Assembly (NCBI GenBank): GCA_025618425.1 | Contig: CM046845.1 | Coordinates: forward strand, 33,415,277-33,479,276 | Length of the DNA stretch: 64,000 nucleotides | From: Heliocidaris tuberculata | Lineage: Eukaryota > Echinodermata > Echinoidea > Camarodonta > Echinometridae | Direction: 5' to 3' | Shown here: positions 60,691 through 64,000 of the stretch, in pieces | Layout of the letters: each line of letters begins with the position of its first letter | Numbering within the stretch: the first letter of the stretch is position 1 | Notes under the pieces: model-generated | Databases searched by the model: none | What the model was told of the DNA's origin: nothing | The model's input: only the letters and a program-made list of their open reading frames with translations | Program-made: the position numbers and the translations under genes

Positions 60691-60860
60691 CTTCCTCATA
60701 TTAATCATACTTACATGTATCATATACTAGTATTAACTAGAAAAATTGTTGTACTCTACTCATGTTATCAGATTCTGTTGAATGTCTTTAAAGTGTTTAA
60801 CTTTTGATTTAAGATTGAATTTATATTACCTTTCTTTCTATCATCTACATGTATGGTCAG

Positions 60861-61142
60861 GGGTCCTAAAGCTATACAGGTCCTAAAGTTACGCAGATCC
60901 TTAAGCTACGCAGGTCCTTAAGCTACGCACCCCGCAGATACGCGCAATGCGACACGTTCAATGCGCCAAACTTTTGGTGTGACTGAGCAACGAGTTTATC
61001 ATTTACGTTCGCCAAAAAGAATGAATAATTTTCCTCTTTTTTTGGTGATATTATCACTATTTGCAAATCGGGATGAAATTCATGTCAGGTTGAAAATCAA
61101 GATTTGCATTCATTTATTACGTGTGCGTAGCTTTAGGACCTT
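60861..61142. mobile_element. Inverted-repeat element with tandem GGTCCTAAAGCTACGCA units
   Basis: The left end has four tandem units of about 20 bp, GGTCCTAAAGCTATACA, GGTCCTAAAGTTACGCA, GATCCTTAAGCTACGCA and GGTCCTTAAGCTACGCA. One inverted unit, TGCGTAGCTTTAGGACC, closes the element at 61126-61142. 282 bp, non-coding. Confidence 0.7.
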
Positions 61143-64000
61143 TTTTTCGGCCAAATTCGACATGGGTATCGACATCGACTTGAAAATGAATGTTATTGAT
61201 ATTTGTCCATCTTAATTTTCTCAGGAATTTAATTTTAAGAGTATGTAAAACCAAGATATATGAAAAAAAAACTGGCATACACTGTAGATCATTGAAAAAG
61301 TGAATTTCTAGCCTCTGGAAACAAAGTGCGTAGGTTTAGGTCCCCCCATCATACATGTATGCCCACATGCACAATGTTGTGTGCGGTATGCATACATTCT
61401 GATGTAGCTAAACATTGTGACCACTAACATATGTACATGTACATTTATGTGATTGACTTTGTTAGAATTGAGCACTCTCCAATTGCTAATCATGTCTTTT
61501 TTTGTCTGAAAACAGTTTTCACCTTCCAGTGACTCCTGTTGCGTAGACCTTGACTGTTGACTAATTGATATAAACATAAAACATGATTAATACAGTTGAA
61601 TATGTAAACATTGCAAGTACTGTACTGTACATGTAATTCCACTCTGTTCTGTTTTGGCCTCCCTTGCCAAAATCAAGGGCAGTTTAAAATACTTTACATC
61701 TAGACCTACTGGATATATTGTGCAGTACATGTATGCTTGTAGAAAGTATGTAATATGACCCTCACATCAAAACAATAACAGGAATTGAAAAGAGCACTCT
61801 TTCATGGCAGAGCTTCCTGGTTTAGTTAAAGCACTTAGCATAATTGGGGAACTGGCAACAGTATTATGGTATCGAAGGCATATTGAATAAATACAATGCA
61901 TGTACATCAAATTTGTTGATGGACTGATGCCCATCCTTAAAGGATCCTTTCAGCTTACACAGGAAGGGGCGGGGAGGATCGCATACGTACAATGATGAAT
62001 TGAAAACTTAACTACCTATGTATGCTGATAAGCCTGTACATGCAAGAGTGAATGCATTATGTACAACAATTGGGAAAAGGAGGTGAGCTGTAGTATACAT
62101 TTTTGTTTTGAATGATATTGTTTCTGGTGAATATACACCCCCCCCCCCCCCAAACACACAAATCCAAAAGATGTCAAATTTGTATTGTTGCCAATAGAAA
62201 TAATTCTGAAATATAACATGTACATGTACATGTATGTATGACATTATTACATGTTGTGAAAGAAAGTGCTTTAATTTTTACAGACTTCTTCTAACATACA
62301 CTCAGCACTGTGAGTATACTTGAATGATCCAGGGTTGGGCTGGGACGTGGGATTGATATTGGATATTGAGAGAATGTCATCAATAAACTCATAACCAAGT
62401 TACCAATTTGTCTAGTGAATAGTGATTTTCATAGTTTTCTGTTGTTTTATATTCCATTGCAACATTAATATCTTTCTTATAAGTTGTCAGATTTCCTTCA
62501 AACTGTTTTTATCTGTGTTTTTTAAAATCTTATTTTTCTGCCTCTATTGAAAGCAACTTATTCTTCGACCAAACTTGCCCTTTAAATTAGTACATGTATG
62601 TAAGTGATGATATATATTATGTATTGTTTAGTCATTGTACTAGTTATAACATCTGAGATCACTACTTGACACCCTTGAACGAACATGAAGAACTATTGTG
62701 TCACATTTGTGTGAAGTTCAATCATGGGAATATCACTCTTAAGAAGAGCTTTTGACCTAAAAGGGTTGGTTTGTAGAAACTTGGAAATGTGTTATAGAGA
62801 AATTTGCTGGGATTTTTAGGAGGATCATGATCATCATTGATCATCACCAGGAAACATGACAATATTCAGAGTAAAGGTTAGAGGATGTACGTGTAGGAAA
62901 GGGTGATGTTAACTAGAACTTTACCTGATATGATGCCTCAAAATATTAACATAGTTCTTAGACCCTACATTGTAGTTAGTAACAGGAATGCATATGTGAT
63001 GTGAAATAAAAGTGTCTACCACAGTACCACCCCCCCCCCCCACAAAAAAACAAAAACAAAAACACCCAACAAAACAAATTCCCTCCAGGATTGACTATCT
63101 GTCCCGTATGGTTGATATGCTTCAGCTTCAGAACTCCACAATAGAAGGTGTATTCTTATGAAGACTATGTAGTCCTGTATCTACTTAGCAAGGAGTTACA
63201 TGTATGTAGCCTATGTAGGAATACATTGATGACTACCAGTAGAGTTACATTGTAGAACAACTACATATACCACGAAGGTCATCTGTAATAAACATAACTG
63301 TCAGCCATTTTTTTTTCTTTGTTGGCATACATGTCTGAATTCAATAGGTTTAGCTTACATGTACGTACAAAGATCCAGGATGTTTTCCACATGTGTATGA
63401 TCCTTTTTCAATGCTTTGAAACCACTGACATGGCATCCTGTCCAAAGTACTTCATTAACAATGCCATGGTAATCACATTTGCATATGACGCACTGCATCA
63501 AGTTCATGATGCTTCCTTATGATAGAAAAAGAAGGATAGAGACATTTTTCAAATGAATAATGGTTTTAAATGTCACTTTTCAAGGAAATGAGCATCCTGT
63601 ACTTAGCAAAATCAGTTTTTCAACCCTAACCTGCAAAAATATTGAAGCTACATGTAAACATGTATTGAAAAGATACATTATGATGTACATACACATGTAT
63701 AAACAAGACTAATTTACTTGATTTGCATATATATATCTTGGCCCCATTTGATAAGTTACAGCTGAAGTTAAAAGAATCAGATAAAATTAAATCCAATCTG
63801 ACATTTAAACAAATCAGGTCAAAGATTTCTAAAGTTAAATTAAGAACAGGTGGATCCTTATTTTTTGATTAGTAATTAAGGATTAAGGAAGCTGTAACTA
63901 TTTAACTGTGATGTCTTTTTGACCAGAACTTACATGTAGGTCATCACAACTTATGCAACCGAACCAATGGATGTAAGAAAAGCCATACAAAACATGTACT

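Larger units (their letters stand above)
59601..64000 (+). other. CMIP first intron (partial)
   Basis: Contains the CAC/CAT array at 59930-60690, the inverted-repeat element at 60861-61142, and several C- and A-runs. The word ACATGTA is frequent (for example 62219-62232, 61434-61442). No exon recognised on either strand. Confidence 0.75.

Noticed and set aside
59890..60807. 305-residue His/Pro/Thr-rich open frame
   Set aside because: Produced by the CAC/CAT array in the CMIP intron. Composition follows the repeat in each frame.

Overview
This is a stretch of animal nuclear DNA: AT-rich, intron-dominated and full of simple repeats and short inverted-repeat transposons. No bacterial-style gene clusters are present. 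Three protein genes can be recognised by conserved exons. They are the last two exons of an aquaporin (+, 12237-15244), a nearly complete m6A methyltransferase METTL3 (-, 13 coding exons, 25698-43417), and the first coding exon of CMIP, the c-Maf-inducing protein family (+, 59409-59600). The gene content, the vertebrate-type TTAGGG telomere hexamer and the repeat landscape suggest an invertebrate deuterostome, most likely an echinoderm such as a sea urchin. That assignment is inference, not proof.

Layout. 1-1500: broken non-LTR retrotransposon on the minus strand, interrupted by a 147-bp MITE. 1500-12236: no exon recognised; microsatellites and three inverted-repeat elements. 12237-16490: aquaporin 3' end and its 3' UTR. 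16500-23460: intergenic; MITEs, a 1-kb TA-flanked inverted-repeat element and minisatellites. 23460-43417: METTL3. Its introns hold a (GAA)118 tract, a foldback element split by a LINE tail, a CCAAT-centred MITE, and a direct duplication of about 0.7 kb carrying estrogen-response-element-like palindromes. 43418-58900: gene-free; two LINE remnants, a 139-bp AT tract, and several nested inverted-repeat transposons between 50655 and 57965. The most striking is a foldback element of about 1.7 kb whose arms are built of short tandem repeats. 58900-64000: CMIP 5' end and the beginning of a long first intron.

The three genes are unrelated in function: membrane water/solute channel, nuclear RNA methylation, signalling adaptor. 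Nothing suggests that they work together. The exon joins of METTL3 were checked by phase and length arithmetic: 13 exons sum to 1449 nt, giving 482 residues plus a stop. I did not find an unknown multi-gene system. The most unusual material is in the repeats: a MITE group with constant ends and a constant central CCAAT box but interchangeable arm words, the foldback element, and elements nested inside one another. The other is an apparent gap in METTL3 where the N-terminal helical domain would be expected.
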